From: Ruthenibacterium sp.
Lineage (GTDB): Bacteria; Bacillota; Clostridia; Oscillospirales; Ruminococcaceae
Assembly: GCA_020025235.1 (NCBI GenBank)
Contig: JAHHSL010000001.1
Coordinates: 124,001 to 188,000, forward strand
Reading direction: 5' to 3'
DNA: 64,000 bases
The notes under the pieces: model-generated
Told to the model about the DNA's origin: nothing
Seen by the model: only the letters and a program-made list of their open reading frames with translations
Databases searched by the model: none
Program-made: the position numbers and the translations under genes
Part shown: piece by piece, positions 62,353 to 64,000 of the stretch
How positions within the stretch are numbered: the stretch's first letter is position 1
Layout: each line of letters begins with the position of its first letter

Positions 62353-62383
62353 CCATTCATTCAATATCCTGCATTTTTAAGGC

Positions 62384-62439
62384 AAAAAGCAGCGATATAC
62401 CCTTCGGCCACGGCCAAAGCGTGTATCGCTGCTTTTCTT
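62384..62439. terminator. Terminator between the small protein gene and mrnC
   Basis: A 16-base stem with one G-T pair (62385-62400 with 62421-62436), a 20-base loop, and TTTTCTTTTTT after it on the plus strand; A-rich on the other side, so it may serve mrnC too. Confidence 0.82.
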
Positions 62440-62441
62440 TT

Positions 62442-62855
62442 TTATTGCTGTGCTGCGTCAAAATGTGCGTTCCAGATCACATCGAACAGCTCTTCGATGC
62501 GCGCGCCGCGGTTTTGCAGGTAAAGCCAGCCGAACAGCGCTTCCAGCGCCGTGGATGCCCGGTATTCCTGCGGGGTCGCATGCTTTGCCACGGTTGCTTT
62601 GGAAGCGTTTTTTCCGCGCCGCACGACCCCCTGCTCCTGCTCATCCAAAAGCGGCATGATCTTTTCCAGCGCCGCAAACTGTCCCTTTGCCGAAACGAAT
62701 TTCACGGCCTCTGCATGCAGGCGGTTGGGCACAAGACGTGTGCGTTCCACCAGACGCTTGCGCACCAGGACCTCGAACACGCCGTCGCCCACAAACGCAA
62801 GCGAAATCGGCGATTGCTCCCGGATATCAATTTCAGGCTTTGCTTCAAATAACAC
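62442..62855 (-). CDS. mrnC: Mini-ribonuclease 3
   Basis: The 137-residue protein is an RNase III catalytic domain without a double-stranded-RNA-binding domain. SLAFVGDGVFEVLVRKRL carries the catalytic Asp, and ALEALFGWLYLQNR carries the second acidic site. It matures 23S rRNA in Firmicutes. The GTG start at 62855 is preceded by AGGGGG. It lies 65 bases after obg in the same direction. Confidence 0.95.
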   Translation of the reverse strand: MLFEAKPEIDIREQSPISLAFVGDGVFEVLVRKRLVERTRLVPNRLHAEAVKFVSAKGQFAALEKIMPLLDEQEQGVVRRGKNASKATVAKHATPQEYRASTALEALFGWLYLQNRGARIEELFDVIWNAHFDAAQQ

Positions 62856-62920
62856 TGCAGCTGTTCCCCCTGCCCATATGCGGAGCCTGTGCGCAGCACA
62901 TCCGGCTGCGCACGCCCCGA

Positions 62921-64000
62921 TCAGAATACATAGTCAAATTCAAATTCGCCGATGCGGATCGTATCATCTTCCTGAACACCCATTTCCACCAGCTTTTCGA
63001 TGATTCCGGATTCATGCAGCTGGCGCTGGAAATACTGCAGGCTTTCGTAGTCGGAAACGTCCGAGCCTTCCAGGATGCTTTCGAGCCACGGGGCATCGAT
63101 CTCATAGGCGCCGTCGTCCGCGCGTGTGATTTCAAACGCACGCGGGTCTTCCTGTGCGGGATCGGGGCGGACGTATTCCGGCTCATACACGGTGACGGGA
63201 GGCAGCTTCTGCAGCCGTTCGTAGACGATGCCGGGCAGTGCTTCCAGCCCCTGACGCGTCGCCGCGGAAACCGGCAGGAATACAAGGCCCTTTTCCTCGA
63301 TAAAGCTGCGGAATTCATCCACCTGCTCCGGCGATGCGATATCGCACTTGTTGCCCAGAACGATCTGCGGGCGTTCGGCAAGCTCTGCGGAGAAATTTTC
63401 AAGCTCCGTGTTGATCTTTTCAAAGTCGTCCTTCGGGTCACGCCCTTCGCAGCCCGAAACGTCCACCACATGCAGCAGCAGACGGCAGCGGTCAACGTGG
63501 CGCAGGAAATCGTGGCCGAGGCCGACGCCATCCGCCGCGCCTTCGATCAGCCCCGGGATATCCGCCGCCACGAAGCTTGCCTCCGGCCCGACGCTGACAA
63601 CGCCCAGCACCGGGGAAAGTGTTGTGAAGTGATAGTTTGCGATTTTCGGCTTTGCCGCGCTGATCACGGAAATGATCGTGCTTTTGCCGACATTCGGAAA
63701 GCCGATCAGACCCACGTCTGCAATCAGCTTCAGTTCCAGACGGACGTCCATTTCTTCCCCCTTGCCGCCCGGCTTTGCAAATTTGGGGATCTGGCGGGTC
63801 GGGGTTGCAAAATGCGTGTTGCCCCAGCCGCCGCGTCCGCCGCGCGCCACCACAACCGGTTCATCCCCCGAAATATCGGCGATGACAAGGTTTGTTTCGG
63901 CGTCGCGCACGATCGTGCCGCGCGGAACGCGGATCACAAGATCCTGTGCGCTTTTGCCGTTGCAGCGACAAGCGCGTCCGTCCTCGCCGTTGGGTGCACA
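62921..64000 (-). CDS. obg: GTPase Obg (N-terminus beyond the window)
   Basis: At least 359 residues are read, in frame up to the window edge, where only the end of the glycine-rich Obg fold is seen (CNGKSAQDLVIRVPRGT, ARGGRGGWGNTHFATP). The G domain has GFPNVGKST, ADIPGLIEGAADGVGLGHDF, NKCD and SAA. The C-terminal OCT domain ends IGEFEFDYVF. Obg binds the large ribosomal subunit and ppGpp and is essential in ribosome assembly; in Bacillus it also affects sporulation. About 70 N-terminal residues are missing. Confidence 0.97.
   Translation of the reverse strand, partial: CAPNGEDGRACRCNGKSAQDLVIRVPRGTIVRDAETNLVIADISGDEPVVVARGGRGGWGNTHFATPTRQIPKFAKPGGKGEEMDVRLELKLIADVGLIGFPNVGKSTIISVISAAKPKIANYHFTTLSPVLGVVSVGPEASFVAADIPGLIEGAADGVGLGHDFLRHVDRCRLLLHVVDVSGCEGRDPKDDFEKINTELENFSAELAERPQIVLGNKCDIASPEQVDEFRSFIEEKGLVFLPVSAATRQGLEALPGIVYERLQKLPPVTVYEPEYVRPDPAQEDPRAFEITRADDGAYEIDAPWLESILEGSDVSDYESLQYFQRQLHESGIIEKLVEMGVQEDDTIRIGEFEFDYVF

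Noticed and set aside
62103..62364. Two open frames of 78 and 84 codons on the minus strand across the small Ser-rich gene
   Set aside because: They oppose the frame with the strong ribosome binding site and sigma-G-type promoter, and their Phe/Cys/Ala-rich translations look like antisense products.

Overview
The window looks like a chromosomal segment from a GC-rich, anaerobic, spore-forming member of the Clostridia, most likely Oscillospirales (Ruminococcaceae-like). This is inferred from several features. There is a type III glutamine synthetase, a Mini-RNase III next to obg, and an aldo/keto reductase carrying a ferredoxin-like 4Fe-4S tail. The ATP synthase c subunit has the two-carboxylate (Na+-type) ion site. 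A sigma-H-like factor is present, and a small Ser/Asn/Lys/Arg-rich protein sits behind what reads as a perfect forespore sigma-G promoter. No phage, insertion sequence, CRISPR array, rRNA or tRNA was found; most of the content is core housekeeping plus small accessory modules.

Layout: 1-3475 (-) murD, a GNAT acetyltransferase, a PLP-dependent methionine gamma-lyase-like protein and the first two codons of a further gene. 3694-5784 (+) glnN with a terminator-like hairpin in its leader. 5988-8104 (-) a polysaccharide flippase-like protein and proC. 8244-15459 (-) a complete ten-gene F1Fo ATP synthase operon (atpZ, atpI, B, E, F, H, A, G, D, C) with a clear promoter and terminator. 15853-20548 (+) a DUF1846 protein, two GNATs, and a YtrA-like GntR regulator with a DUF5808 membrane protein. 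20727-24948 (-) a mismatch/deoxyinosine-type DNA glycosylase, a Cof-type HAD phosphatase, a membrane protein, an aldose 1-epimerase-like protein and the Fe-S aldo/keto reductase. 25117-27377 a PAP2 phosphatase and two poorly characterised proteins. 27494-32045 (+) a MarR regulator with a heterodimeric ABC exporter. 32169-39369 (-) a zinc-ribbon protein, a sigma-H-like factor, a MATE exporter, Tex and a YfhO-type membrane protein.

39450-49319: a YfbR-like nucleotidase (+), dusB (-), a polA-rimI-DUF3592-tsaD operon (+), a degenerate HAD protein and a sirtuin (-), and NAD(P)H-hydrate dehydratase with a Bax-inhibitor-1 protein (+). 49426-50456 (+) a MarR regulator and a BilS-like flavodoxin, autoregulated through an 18-bp direct repeat. 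50518-56215 (-) a PhoPR-like two-component system, tcdA, dedA and a cardiolipin synthase. 56430-56810 (+) a small membrane coiled-coil protein. 56897-58190 (-) trxB and an unusual CGYC thioredoxin. 58400-59173 (+) an OGG1-type glycosylase. 59411-61978 (-) a zinc-ribbon/pseudokinase/PASTA membrane protein and a YebC-family regulator. 62203-62352 (+) the forespore-type small protein. 62442-64000 (-) mrnC and obg (cut by the window edge).

The points most worth a second look are the PASTA protein whose kinase domain lacks the catalytic residues, the sigma-G-driven 49-residue protein, the MarR/BilS-like pair without a neighbouring bilirubin reductase, the two-carboxylate c subunit, the glnN leader hairpin, and a start site where a hairpin separates the Shine-Dalgarno sequence from the AUG. 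Functional names rest on motif recognition by eye; no database search was run.
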